The notes: generated from the letters alone by a model not told the origin. A stretch of 64,000 nucleotides of DNA from Oryzias latipes (GCF_002234675.1 NC_019864.2:13409582-13473581); one strand, 5' to 3'. Shown: positions 36,050 through 48,182, counted from the stretch's first letter. Numbers and translations: made by a program.

Positions 36050-37080
36050 CTGGTGTAAAATGGTAAATGGCAAATACAAAGGGCAACAGTGGAGAGGAAA
36101 GACTCCCTCTGAAAGGAAGAAACCTCAAGCAGAAGTAAAGTCAGTTTGTGTGACCATCTGCTGTGACTGTTTGGGTTTTAAGATGACATGAAAGAAACAA
36201 ATACAAACACACTGGGACGTTTGCTGTAAGATGAACAAGGTGGGTTGGAAATTGCAGCAAAAAGAAAACAGGAAGCAGATGGACAAATACTTAATCCCCA
36301 GAGCATGAGTTGTAAGATAGAGGACAAATGAGTTAGTTATCAGTAAAAAGAAATGTCCTTTTAGCAGGAAAATTCCAAGAAAATCTGTTACCTAACTAGA
36401 TATATTAGTAACTGGATGCGACTGGACAAAGCCAAATCAGTTAACGGTAAATTTATCCTAGGGATTTGTTAGTACTTCCACGATGAGAGAACAAGAAAGA
36501 GTCAAACACAAAATACTGGAACATTTCTTAAAAGCCTGTTAGACTCAATTTTTAGATACAGTTAAGTTGACAAATGACATGACAGATCCTTTGATGATAC
36601 TACAGAGAGGGAGCATGTTAAGGATTAGTTGGACTGGACGGATGACTGAGGCTTGAGGAACACGGTAGGTGAGAGAATGAGAGATGGATCTTGATTTACC
36701 GGTGGATACATATCCAATTCTGTCACAGAGATATCACTGAAATCATGAGAGAACAGCATCTGTAAGTCCAGCTGTTTGATGGAGATGGTTCAGGAGTAGA
36801 TGGTATTAAATGCACATGATAGATCATAAGGGGGAGGAGAGTCCTTTCAAAGTCATCATTCTCTGGTTTCTTTTCTTTGTTTCCCGTAATGACATCTGCA
36901 TTGTCCCTTTAAGCTTGCTTTTAATTAAGCTCTTTTCAACATTCTTTAAATTTTTATTAAAATGATCACACCTTTAATATTTATTTTAAATATTTATCTT
37001 AATGTTTTATGTAAAGCACTTCGAATTGTCTTTGTAAACAAAATGTGCTATTCAAATAAATGTGACAATCTAATTGCAGG
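36050..37080. repeat. Patchwork of common fish repeat fragments
   Basis: GGCAACAGTGGAGAGGAAAG then ACTCCCTCTGAAAGGAAGAA and ACCTCAAGCAGAA at 36080-36135 is a very common fish repeat motif. TGTAAAGCACTTCGAATTG and ATGTGCTATTCAAATAAATG at 37010-37065 is the usual tail of the same group. The part between them has no recognised gene. Confidence 0.5.
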
Positions 37081-38069
37081 AATGTGGGTGACGCCCCTGG
37101 AGGATATACATGGACCTTGAACCCAACACCACTCAGATCGACAAAGCAACTTAGATGTGTGGTGAAACGTTTCAGGAAAGACGTCCAAGATGAATGACAA
37201 CCTCCATAAACAGATAGATCCAGGAGAACATGAATAGATGAGGACCCAGAGTCAATAATCATTAGCAGATTATTAGTTGTAATGATCAGGGCAGTTTATT
37301 TGGTGTGCACTGAGTGGAAACCCAACTGGAATGATCAAGACTATTTGAATTTAGGTGGTTCGTTCAGATCAAGACCCGCGGCACTAACCAGCCCTTCAAG
37401 GACACATCCAGCAGCCTTTGTTTTCCTGAGCTCACCGATGGACCAGGCAGATGAGCAACCGGAAATGATCATTCCGAATGTGATGGCAAGTGTGAAAATC
37501 CAATACTCCAGTCAGGATGCCGCTGTAAAATTTCACTTCATCCCCTACTGAAGCAAGTTTGGACACAATGAGCTCCTAAGGTCAGCAGTCAGAGTTGCTG
37601 GGTCAGTTCACTTGCTTATACGTAGGTAAAACTGTCCTCTTTTACTTCAGTTCAAAAAGCCCAACTTCACATAAAAGAAATACAAGCCTACTTACACTCT
37701 TTTGTCTGTGGTTAGATTTATTGAGGGGGGGGCTCTTAGTTGACTGTTGAATGTTAAATCCTCCTCTTTAAAAGCTGTGCATGTTCTATCAACTAGTAGG
37801 CTTGTTTGTCTCGACTTTTTAACATAACTTTTGAACATCCATTTTTCTTTGACTCACTACCTCAGTTAAACCTTGTTTGGTCCCTGGAGGAACTCTTGGA
37901 CCACTGACCGCAAAAGCTGCTGATTTGGAAATTAGTCTTCACAATTTAGCCCTCGACAAATTCCCCCTACCCCTGATGCATTGTTCCCACCAGGCTCAGA
38001 AGCACGCATTTGAGTGACCGCTAACAATAAAAAGTCTTTGTGAATGTGCACATATGGCCATTTTGGGCT
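37081..38069. other. Intergenic, no gene recognised
   Basis: The part at 37081-37260 looks like another repeat fragment. The open tract at 37282-37551 (plus) has no recognisable similarity. Confidence 0.35.
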
Positions 38070-38480
38070 TCCACATTCAAAACTCTATAGCTACGTACGT
38101 TTTTACCTCCATTTTCAGGCTCAACGTAAAAAACGCTTAGTTTTATACATATTCAGTCAATTTATACAGAATATAATAAGTAGTTAAACCAGATTGAACT
38201 TTGACGAATCAGGGACTCAGATATGGTAGTGGCCAATGGGTTTAATCACGAAGGAGAAATCAATAGCTGCTGTTTGTGCCCAGTCAGAATTCTATGGCAC
38301 CGAATCTTTCGTGTATCGGAAAACAGCTGTGAAAGAAAGAAACCTGGAGTGAGATTCACAAGAGGAAGGGTCTTCCCACTGTGAGAACATGCATTAGTAT
38401 CCCGTTGTATGAACACCATATGCTAAGCATGTTCAAAAACCTGCAGGCTTTAATGCTCCACATATGCAGCATGTGTACGT
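38070..38480 (+). repeat. Dispersed repeat family R2, copy B
   Basis: It contains CATTCAAAACTCTATAGC, TTGAACTTTGACGAATCAGG then GACTCAGATATGGTAGTG, the plus-strand counterparts of the blocks at 35590-35775. The pair is therefore inverted, about 2.5 kb apart. Additional sequence to 38480 probably belongs to the same element. Confidence 0.55.
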
Positions 38481-39602
38481 AGCTTTAGACACTTGTTTTT
38501 GTGAACAGATACATTTCCATGCTGCATATCTTCTTGATTGTCTGATTTTCTCCCTAAATTACATCAAAAATAAAACACCATTAAAGATTAGGGCAGCAGA
38601 CACTTGACAAAAATTCATCACATCACATTACAAATTGTCATTAAACTACATGTAAATGATCAGCAATATCAGTAAATTATCAGCTTTTATGATCAAAATC
38701 TACTCAAAACCAACTTTAAGTTTGAGATTTAAAGTAACTTTTGATGAGAAGTAATTCACTTTACTTCTTGTAACAAAAGTTAAGAGGTTCTTTCCATTGA
38801 TCTGAAACGGATTTATGCTTTTCCTGATCTAAAAATCTGCCCAGCAAACAGTGTACACCAAAAAAGAACATTTGGTTTTAAAATTCACTTCAGCCCAGTT
38901 TAAAGTTTGGCAAATGAAGACGCTATAAATCAAAAGGCTACATTTTTAATACTTGATTAACTGGAAACATTTACAGCATTCCCTCAGTGCAAATGCAGAC
39001 CAATGAATCCGAGAGCCCCGACTCTGGCTCATTCTTTCAAAACAACAGCATTATGCAATAATGGGAGTGTGTCTGATGCTTCTTCTAATACCTTGTGACT
39101 CCATGACAGATGGGGAAGTAAGACAGAAAAGCAGTAACCCAACCACAAAAGAACATGAACAGAATTGAACTAAAGTGCATAAGGGAATTTAGTCAGCAGC
39201 ACCTTGAGACATTCACAAAATAAATATACATACTTAAAGTGTAATAAATTATGACAGATGCATGTGTTAGTCAAGAAGTTTGTTTTGATTCACTGAAAAG
39301 AGCACATCTCTTTGTGCCCCTGTTTTTGTTGTTATGGAAAAGAAATAAATACTCGTTTCCAAAAGAATAGTTTTGAAGGATAATGGAGTTACAGAGGTGT
39401 GAAGGTCCTCCAAATAAATATGAGGCTAAAAAGATATGCGAAGAAACAAAAATACAAAGTACAAGCTTAACCCCGGCACCATAAACCGCCTGTCAGGCAT
39501 GAGTCAGTCAGTGTCAGTGTCTTAGTGCAGCACCATGGAAAAGGTCCCGGGGATATTTCTGTCAGGCCTTTCTGTCCCTCATGGCCTCTTTGTGATGGCA
39601 GG
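38481..39602 (-). other. Probable pthlh 3' UTR and flank
   Basis: AT-rich non-coding DNA directly below the pthlh stop. No clear polyadenylation hexamer on the minus strand could be chosen. No other gene seen. Confidence 0.35.
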
Positions 39603-39969
39603 TCACGCTCGCCTCCTCTTTTTCTCACTCTCTCTACGCCGGCCTAACCTCGCCTTCTTTTTCCTCTTAGTAGCAACTTTAAGAGGGTCTTCTTTATAGG
39701 CCATGGCCTTGTTTGTCTCCTGGGGGAGGTTAGGACCCTCCCTGTCTTCCTTGAACTTCTCAGGGAGGTTCTTGGTTGCCCCCGGGGACTTCTGATGTGG
39801 AAAGTTTCCGCTGAAAGTTTGTGTAGGAGTTCTGCTCTGTACGGGTGGTGCGTGCCGATCAGCGGTGTTCACCTCCCCCACCAGCTCATGCAGCCACATG
39901 CTCCGTCTGAACTCCTGCATGGATCTGCTTTTGTCGTGCATCAGCTGGACGTGGCTCACTGACCTCCTC
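39603..39969 (-). CDS. pthlh: Parathyroid hormone-related protein, mature-hormone exon
   Basis: This exon encodes the secreted peptide that signals through PTH1-type receptors, controlling cartilage, skeleton and, in fish, calcium balance. The acceptor TCTTCTGTTAG precedes G-AGG-AGG-TCA, so the first base completes a Thr codon begun in the previous exon. The mature peptide starts SVSHVQLMHDKSRSMQEFRR and continues with WLHELVGEVNTA, the receptor-binding 1-34 region. Mid-region LPQETNKAMAYKEDPLK matches the conserved LTQETNKVETYKEQPLK of mammals. The end is a basic, nuclear-localisation-like tail (KRKKKARLGRRRESEKKRRR). Mature length is 119 residues, total precursor 156. A TGA stop follows KRRRA, so the mammalian TRSAW (osteostatin) segment is missing. 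pthlha versus pthlhb cannot be decided here. Confidence 0.94.
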
Positions 39970-40504
39970 CTAACAGAAGACATGCGGACAGATCAGCATG
40001 TTTTAAACACAACTAGTGCTGTAAAATTGTATTTTCGCCCAAATAAATGCATCAAGTGTCTCATGTCACTTCTCCAGCATAAGAACTCCACCTAAATATC
40101 CGCTTTTCTGCCTAATTTCTTTTAGATTGTTAGTAATAATGTTCTTTTTTTTTATGTTGTTGAAATGTCTTTACACCGCAGTGTTGAGTTGCGGTGTCCT
40201 GTAGTTTTAGATGTGGTGGCAGCTGAAATTTAACGTCAGGCTTCAGGAAACCTCAGTACAGTAGGTGGCAGCATAAACATGTCTGAGGCCTGTCACTAAT
40301 CTGACTTTATGACCAACCTAAGAAAGGGAAAAAAAAATCTTTCCTAAAAATGTCAACGTAAGACAGAGCAGTGCTAAAACAAACAACAGGAATTCTTTAA
40401 AAAAAACTTTTATTATCTGGACTTTTGAAAATTCCTCCTTTTTTCTAAATGAGTTTTAGTAAAATTCTTTTCATCAAGTTAAAGTTATTGTAAAATGAAC
40501 TCAC
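39970..40504 (-). other. pthlh intron between prepro and mature exons
   Basis: The intron has a donor GTGAGT after AGAAC at 40504 and an acceptor CTGTTAG at 39970, 535 bases. It interrupts the codon two bases in, just before the dibasic cleavage site, which is where PTH-family genes have an intron. Confidence 0.85.
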
Positions 40505-40608
40505 GTTCTGTGATTAAGTGCATCAACTGGTCTCCCATCGAGAGTCACTGGAGGGAACAGCAAGAACACAGCCAGACTCCACTGATGAATCAATACTAAA
40601 GAGCACAT
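40505..40608 (-). CDS. pthlh: Parathyroid hormone-related protein, signal-peptide exon
   Basis: This short exon encodes MCSLVLIHQWSLAVFLLFPP followed by VTLDGRPVDALNHR and the first two bases of a Thr codon. It aligns with the mammalian prepro sequence (QQWSVAVFLLSY...GRSVE...). A hydrophobic signal peptide (about residues 11-22) is followed by a short propeptide. Joined to the next exon it reads NHRTRR then SVSH, giving a furin-type R-T-R-R cleavage site. An in-frame ATG five codons upstream (40621-40623), directly after a CTTCAG acceptor-like sequence, would give MFGSSMCSL; I prefer the inner ATG because it fits the family length better, but either could be used. Confidence 0.88.
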
Positions 40609-41380
40609 GCTTGAGCCAAACATCTGAAGAACACAGTGATATCATCAGTCACTTCACTGCTTGATCAAAACTTTATTTCGAATTTTATGCCCAAACGTCT
40701 TCCTCCTTATAAGAATCTGCCTGCAGCTTGATTTGTTCTTATTTTACAGTTGTGTCAAAACAATAGTCGCTGAGTAAAACTTGGTGTTTTTAGCAAAAGG
40801 TCTATTTGTCATAAAAGCAAAAACTTGAACTTACAGAATGGATTTCTTTATTTTCCCTTTAGATGAAAGCCCACAAAATGTCCAAATCAATAGTCTTCTG
40901 TTAATAAAAAAATAGTTACAAAATGATAAAGCTATTCTGCTAAATGCAGTTTGGTCCATTCAGATCTTGTGTCCAGGTCCATTGGTGTAAATACAGCCTT
41001 GGGAAATTCCCCATGAGTCTCCTCCATTCATTTGCCTCCCAACAGTGTGTGTTGAGCTATTTATTTCTCCTCGGTGTCCAAATTGAAAGAGGGATAAAGA
41101 TAGAAGGAGCGCAGCCCATCAGCTGCAGAGCAGCAACTCTGCTCTGCTCTGCCGTGATCTCATGAAGAGTCTGAATGAAGCATCCTCTCTGGGACAGAAC
41201 GGAGCTGAGGAAATCGGTCCAGCCTGTGTGAGTCGGTCTGAGAAGAGCAACTGAGAGAAAATCCACTTTGGTGAAGATGCAAGCTCTACCTCTGCCCCTA
41301 TCCAGCGCGAACACCCGGCCCAACCTTCTACCTACCTCCCTCCCCCAACCTTCACACACACCTGCTGTGACTCAAAGGTG
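40609..41380 (-). promoter_or_regulatory. pthlh upstream region with possible 5' UTR exon and promoter
   Basis: A GC-richer block at about 41060-41380 lies 450-770 bases above the pthlh start and contains an AP-1 type TGACTCA at 41368-41374. A good donor (CATTCT then GTAAGT) lies at 40834, and an acceptor-like CTTCAG just above the ATG at 40624, so a spliced leader is possible. Mammalian PTHLH has several promoters with 5' UTR exons. All of this is inference from signals. Confidence 0.3.
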
Positions 41381-42189
41381 GTATCTACGCAAAACACAAA
41401 TCACCGCTCATGAATAATACCATGAAACAGGCACATTTTGTGTTATATATAAAAATAATTAATGCACTTTCAAAATTAACTCCATTTATGAGAGCGAAAA
41501 GCACTACAATTTCAGCCGTGCATTCACTTTGAGTAATCAAAAGTTACCAAGTAAAGCATGAACGGTTTAAGGATAGGGCCAGACTTAGTCCAAGGTAAAC
41601 AGCCTGGCCTAACCACTTTCCCATGGGAGAATGACCATAACCTCAGAGAAACCCAACCCACAACCCTTCACTGCAGACTATTCAGCTCACCTCCACTCCT
41701 CCTCAGCTCACCACCGGATGGTCACAGTGGCTTCTGAGGGATCCCTGGTTCTCAGCTAACAAGAAAATTAGGGAGCTTGGTCCTCAAAGTGCAGTACTCA
41801 ATCTCCAATTCAGTGTTTGGATCCTAAACAAAACCCTAAATATTCATCATGGTGTTAACGGTGTAACGTTAAAGCTACAACATTTGTATTGGTGCATCTG
41901 GGGCCAAACAAGCAGGGAGTGCTGTAGAAACTCACTCCAAAGTTTGGAAGTCAATGGAAAGTAATGACCAAAATGGTTCCACTGATAAAAAGATAAGAAA
42001 AATTCTTGTAAAAAGATAAAATAATAAATGAATTACAATTTATTTTTAAAGGGTAAATTGTGACTTCTGAACTGTGGATTCTAAAATCATGAGAAATACC
42101 TCTGTATTATTATTTTTGTAGACTTTGCTGATATTTTCTGTGTTTTAACAATAAAAATAAATGTAATTTAATTTTGAGTCATAATCCTT
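41381..42189. other. Intergenic, no gene recognised
   Basis: Non-coding, no clear repeat. Confidence 0.4.
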
Positions 42190-42820
42190 AAAGACCTACT
42201 CTGATGAAAATGGTGTTTTGGGGGGGGGGTTAACATTCTTGTAGCATTTTTCTGAAAATTAAGCTTAAAACTGCATTTCTGAGTATTTATTTATTCAACT
42301 TGTTGTAAATCAGGAGCAGACAAAAAATACTGTTTGAAAAAGATTGTAGATTTTACGTAGACGTTACAATCAGTGGACCACAAGCTACCTGCTCTGCTCC
42401 ATTCTGATGCATCTACTTGCAGATGAACAGATCCACATACATATTCGTTTTCCTCGTCTGAGCTGGTATCTGGCTCAAAGCTGTTTGGCTAGATAGCTCC
42501 AATAGTTCTCGTTATGTAACCCTTGTGCTCTCCTAGGCACTTTAACATTGGGAGTTGGGTCATCTAGACCCACTAGACAGTGCGCTGAACCTTTTTTTTC
42601 AATGATTTGTGAACCTCACTGTGTCCATGGATTACATGAAATCTTTCCACCCTTATCCATCTTTGTCATGGTAGGAATAACACGTCAATGTAAGGGTGGG
42701 GCCATCTAAGTTAGCACAAGGGTTGAAATATGTAGGTTTTTTTATTTTAGCTAAAAGCGGCAAAATAATTAAAAGACCAATGTGAATGCTTTGACAACAG
42801 GTCAAAAGATGATTGAAGTA
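42190..42820 (+). repeat. Dispersed repeat family R1, copy B (interrupted by a MITE)
   Basis: Blocks match copy A at 24425-24880 in the same order: CTCTGATGAAAATGGTGTTTT, AACATTCTTGTAGCATTTTTC, GCATTTCTGAGTA, CAGGAGCAGACAAAAAATAC, then after the MITE TTTTAGCTAAAAGCGGC and AATTAAAAGACCAATGTGAATGC and CAGGTCAAAAGATGATTGAA. The MITE at 42518-42724 therefore inserted after this element did. Confidence 0.7.
42518..42724 (+). mobile_element. piggyBac-like MITE, copy 3 (complete)
   Basis: A 207-base element with perfect 12-base terminal inverted repeats, AACCCTTGTGCT at the left and AGCACAAGGGTT at the right. The interior is non-coding and matches copy 1 reversed. It sits inside repeat R1 copy B. 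Target duplication is not clear at this copy; the TTAA seen at the 28162 fragment supports piggyBac affinity. Confidence 0.85.
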
Positions 42821-42824
42821 GAAC

Positions 42825-43247
42825 TTTAAATGTGATGTTGAAGTTGAATAGTCCTGTAAAGCAGAAGACTTAAGTTCTAAATGCAAATGAAATAAACAAA
42901 GTCTTTAACGCTTTAACATTGGAGATTTGGCTGGCGATACCTAACATACGCTCTTGAACGTACCGTAACTCTTTGTTAACATGATCAACGGGAATCAGCC
43001 GATTCTCACGCAAGGAAAATCTTCTTTTTAAATCGGCTTTGCACCTATAGGCAACAAATTACAAACGTGAAGTGTTAGATAACAGCAAAAAGTCGTTTTT
43101 CTTCGAGACAGAATTACCTGATTTATGTTGATTGTAAAAGCACCTCACTACTTTAAAGTGTTGCATATCTGCACAAGGCTGCATTTCTCCACATCTGAAT
43201 CTACTGGTATTGCGTTAATTAGGCAAACAGTGTAAGAGTTGGGTTGA
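42825..43247. other. Intergenic, no gene recognised
   Basis: I see no gene or clear repeat here. Confidence 0.4.
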
Positions 43248-43400
43248 CAAAAAATCTATCCATTGATCCATCCAACCATTTTCTGAACCTGCTTAATCTT
43301 TTTTGGGGTCAAGAGGTTGTTGGGGGATGGCAGGGTACCCCCCAGAGAGGATGCCGGTCCGTCGCAGAGAAAGTTTACAGAAGTATTCAGATGGGAACGC
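43248..43400 (+). repeat. Truncated copy of LINE-tail type repeat
   Basis: ATCCATTGATCCATCCAACC, ATTTTCTGAACCTGCTTAATC, TTTTGGGGTC and CAGGGTACCCCCCAGAGAGG then GCCGGTCCGTCGCAGAG match the 5' half of the common repeat seen at 8847-9189. Confidence 0.65.
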
Positions 43401-46400
43401 AGATCAGAGCATCTAAAATTGACGAGCGGCTCTCTTTAAGTCACATGAGACATCTACATAATATGCATGTGTAAACAAAACTTAATATTATCTGGTAGGT
43501 ACTGTACATAGCCCCAAGTATTAACACATAGCAATTTGTTTGTAACAATGTTGCCATTCTCTTTTCCCAAAATGTCTTCCACTGGTATCTGATACACTAT
43601 GTTCACAAAAAAAGTTATTTTATTGCACACACTGTCAAAAAGTTTTATTTCGAGGTCATTTTAACCCATTTCTACTGTGAGGCTGCAGTACTTCTTTTTT
43701 TATTTCATGAATGAAACAAAGAACGTCTATGTGAAGCAGTGATTACTAAAATCCCTTCTGATCAGTGAGGACATTAGTTAGTGGTTGATGATTTAACAAG
43801 GGGAAATATTTAACAAGCACTCGTAATACAATTAAGCAAAGGGGTCCAGAAAGGGTTTGAGGCTGGGAGACCCCCCTGATGTATCCACAATTCAGCTTTC
43901 TTCCTTTTTCCCCAGAGTGTGCCCTGAACGTCAAGCACTTTAACATTCGGTCAGGGAAAAAAATACCTCATCTGATTCTGTTCAGCAGGAACTTTACCTG
44001 CGAGAAAGAAAAAAAAACAAGAAGAAAAAAAAATCCCCTTTCCTGGCTGACAAATGGATACAGAATGTGAGCCAGGAAAGCAGCTTTGGGTTCGTGCTAA
44101 ATTGCACTCCCAACACAGAACTGTATTCTTACCCATTTTTTTTCACCTTTTCATTTTTATATTGCACCTACTTCACATTCGGCTTTATGTGTACCCACCC
44201 ACTCACCCACTCTGGTTGAAAACGCTTTTCTACCACACAGTTACAAACACAACTCATTTCTAGTCATTTCTCATATAGAGTTAAGTACCTATTTTTAGAC
44301 AGGTTTTACTTTCTCACTCTGTTGGTCCGCCCTGTTATGTCATAAACTTTGGCTCATGTTATGGCCACAGTCATTGCTCTTGTGAAGGTGCATCATGTCA
44401 CGATCCTCTAAAAATGCAAATCCTAATGCATATTTACCACTTTTTCCCCCTTGTCTGCCATTAAATGAAAAATCCGCGTGATTTAAAACAAATGATGGGG
44501 TTATTTATTGTATTTTTATGAGAGTAAGCTAACTTACAAGCAGGCACAAAAATCAAAAAAGTTAATTAAAGCATAATTGCTGAAGAAAATCAGAGCTTCC
44601 AAAGCCTATTCGATAATGGCCTCTTTATTCTGCATTCACAACTTTGATTTGTTCACATGGGAACTTCAGGTTTGTTATCCTGGAAAACCTCACATGAAAA
44701 ATGACTTTTGGAGAGTTACTTTTCCTTCTTAATGGTTTTTTAACTGCGAGTTACTGTACGCACCATTTCACGTAGTTCATTTGAGGCATATCTCATAATG
44801 TCGTATTGTGGGCCGTTGGAGGAGTTTTCTGCAACTCAGTTCACACCTACCAATCATAACTGTCATGTGAGGAATGCTCTTGATTCCCTCTTACCTCCCA
44901 GTGCCTCAACTACTTTCAGCAGGCATGCATTGTTTTACTCAGAAATGACCAGCAGACTGAACACTACGTTTATTCACAGGCTTTCCCTCAGTTGGGGGTT
45001 TTCTGGTGCTTAAATTGTGCAAGAGTTTTTAACTGCGGGTTTTGCTTTATTAGGAGTGACATAAAAGTGGGTTCACCATGATCTTAGCATTAAATGCAGT
45101 TAACTTGAATGTGTTAACATTTTGTGAATGTGTTTTTAAAGAAAAGTTGGCAGATCTCTCAGATAGCATCAATTTGCTTAAAAAACACACTCATTCACAG
45201 ATGCTTTTTACTTCCAAAATTTTTATTTAAGTTATTAATGTCATTAAATTTTTGTTCTGAAGCTAAAACTTTGCTGCCCGCTTTTTATTTTTTTTTTCAA
45301 ACGGCTAAACTGCTGCTTATTATTTCTGGGTGTTAAGGATTTCTTTAATGTGTCTTGAACTGAGTTAACTGGTTACGTCAGATTTTTAGTTTGAGACTTT
45401 TGTGCAGACTGATTGTGCAGCATGATTTTCAGGATTATTCCCCGGAGTTGAAGCAGAAATGAAAATGGAAGCTATCCACACAAAAAAAAGCTTCCTTTTG
45501 AAGTAAGTTGATGCAGTCTACTAAGTTATGCCTAATTAAAAGGGAAAAAATTCAGGAAATGCACACAAAAATAATAATTACTACAAAACTGTGCTGCAAA
45601 TGCTTTGGCTTTCTGCACAAATTTACATGTCATTTATGGTGTTAAAACTCCATTCTTTAGAGTTAAAATTAACAATCTTTTGCTTTTATTGCTCTTTCAA
45701 TCACCTGAGGTTTATATGCGCACAACACCAATGCATCTTATTCATGTTTTTTGCTCCTCATTATTGTAATTTTCTCCCATACGATGTAAAATCTAACAAA
45801 GTGAGTTTAAAAAATGTCAGAAAATGTTTCCAGAAGAACCAATCAGTATTTTACTAGAATTTAATGGGCATCGTTTTTGTAAATACCTTGTTGCCAACAG
45901 AGTTTGTTTAAAGGAAATTTCGACATTATGAATAGAGTTAATAAAGGAATTTATGTTTACTTTTGCAGACAAAAGTGTATTTTACTGAGTATGGTGTAAC
46001 AAATATTCAATTTATATTGCTATGATCCAACCACATCGATCAGTCTGAGGCAAGTTGTTAATTGCATCAAATCAATTTGGCCTATACCATTATAAAGTCT
46101 TTTCAAAATGATAGAAATTGATTATAATCAATAATTTATGGGATGTTTGTCAAATAAAACGTCAGAATGCCATCAAATTAACAATTTTCCTGATTTTTTG
46201 TGGGACATATTTTACTCTATCCGTGTTATAACTTCAGCAAAGACTCTCTAGTTGTTATTTGGGAAAGTTTGTTGCATATTTTTGAAAAAAGTGCTTTAAG
46301 TGTATGCAAAACAACAGCAATGAGAACCTCCAGATAGGTCTTTTAGACATTTTGAAACTCCCCCATGAGAGCTGTTGGAACAGTCTGTCAGCCAAATTAC

Positions 46401-47990
46401 AGATACCCCTTCCTGCCACTTTTTATGTGCATACTCTAAAGTAAACAGAAGGTGCTTTGAAAATGAAATAATAATGAACAACTATCATTTAAACCTTGTT
46501 CCACTGTATCAGTTCTCTGAACGCTCTCACTTCAACGCTGCCCTAAATTATAATTCCTGTTAAATCAACAGGGAACAGGAATCTCAGCACTCGCAATTTA
46601 TTCTCCAGAAAGATCAGCCAAAACCAAATTTCAGTTCAGACATTCAGACCCAAAATCTGAACCAACCCAAACAGAGTCCAGTCCAACACTGGCAGCAGAG
46701 TGATCTTCCTCAAATCAATTAGCAGCCAGTTGAAAACCAAGCTTTACACTTCATTTCATTTGTCACCAAATTTACACTGATGATCATTTGGATCTAGCTG
46801 GTCCTGCCCTGATTTGGGTCTGTGTCCCCATAAGCTGACTCCACTTTAGAGAGTTTAAACGGGTGGCGAAAACTCATGTAAACTTAAACTTGTGTAAACA
46901 TAGCAGAGTGGTGGAGACTTAAAGTGTTTGCTTTCCATTAAAAACACAACCTGCAACATTTTGCTCATAATTTATAAGTTGCATTAGGACTAATACTGAT
47001 TTGAGTATCCTAAATCTCCAACTTCATCCAATATTTTTCACATATGCAAAAAGTTTTAAGTCTTGGCAAGAGGTCAGGCCAAAAAATGAGACATTCTGAT
47101 ACTTTATCTTTGCATCTAATGCTACTTTACCTGTATTTGAGTTTCTATAATATACCACCTGCTTGTCAGCTTTTTCCTCTGTTTCCAGTTCAAATGAGCT
47201 TTTAACCCACAATGCACAATGGACTGTTTAGTCAAAGTGTCGGAGAAGGGTCACTACTCCACAATTTAAGAGGCACACATCCTGAACATTACCTAATTCC
47301 TGCTCAGGGTTAGCAAAACACAGCCTCGTTCGTCATGCATTTATTTGATCTGAAAGTTGCTGCAAGATTTGTCTGTTTCTGTTGCAGCCGCTTGATATAT
47401 GATAATCCTTCTCAGGTAGTGCTTTTGGGCTGATTTCATATTTACAACTAGATGTTGTTTTTATGTTAACCATAAATGTCAAGCTCCTGGAGACAGTGAG
47501 TCGGGGAGGTCCTGCCAGTACAAAAGCATGTTGTCCAGGCTCAGGCTGGAGCACAGGTACATTAAATCATAATTTTTCAGACAGGAAATATCTGCCATTG
47601 GACATTTAGCCTGTAAAATGTATTTCTAAGATGAAATGATTCACGCTTGACACAGCTCTGCTCTCATCTGGCTTGTGTTTTTGCACTCATCTGTTTAACT
47701 TCACACAAAAAAAAAGTTTCCAAATGTTATTCAGCGTATCATTAAAACGTGTCTTCAATCATGGCGTACAAGTGATTCAGAGTGACTCAAAAAGTAGAAA
47801 AACAAGTCCACAGCTTGAGTCTCTGACCTGGCCTCATGAGGTGCCCACCACATTAGCATTTCTCTTTTGGCAGCTGCTGGCAGTGGGGTGCCGTACTCTC
47901 TGCAGTGGCCCTGTGCTCCAGGCTCTTTAAGGAGTGGGTGTGGGGTCTTTTCCACGCACTTGTCCCATAAACCCATAAGTTGTTTAATGT
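43401..47990. other. AT-rich gene desert
   Basis: No exon recognised on either strand. Open tracts are short and unlike known proteins. The stretch around 44020-44270 and 44800-45010 is slightly more GC-balanced. Confidence 0.45.
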
Positions 47991-47994
47991 CTGA

Positions 47995-48146
47995 CCCCCC
48001 CCCCACCCCCACCCCCCCACCCCTGAAAACACACACAAACACACTTTCGCGACCCCAGACGCAGCTCTCATCACAGCTGACCGCCACCCTCCTGCCCCTG
48101 ACCTATCACCCAAACCATTACCATAAACGTCTGCCCAGCAGCCAAA

Positions 48147-48182
<36 letters not shown>
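47995..48182. repeat. Poly-C / (CA)n simple-sequence block
   Basis: A C-rich run (47995-48023), an ACACACAAAC stretch, and a perfect (CA)n array of about 16 units at 48149-48181. Together they produce spurious long open frames on both strands in this region. Confidence 0.9.

Noticed and set aside
39984-40095. Start of the PTHrP protein at an ATG within the exon's own open frame (39981-39983)
   Set aside because: That ATG lies in the intron polypyrimidine region before the acceptor; the true N-terminus is the upstream signal-peptide exon.
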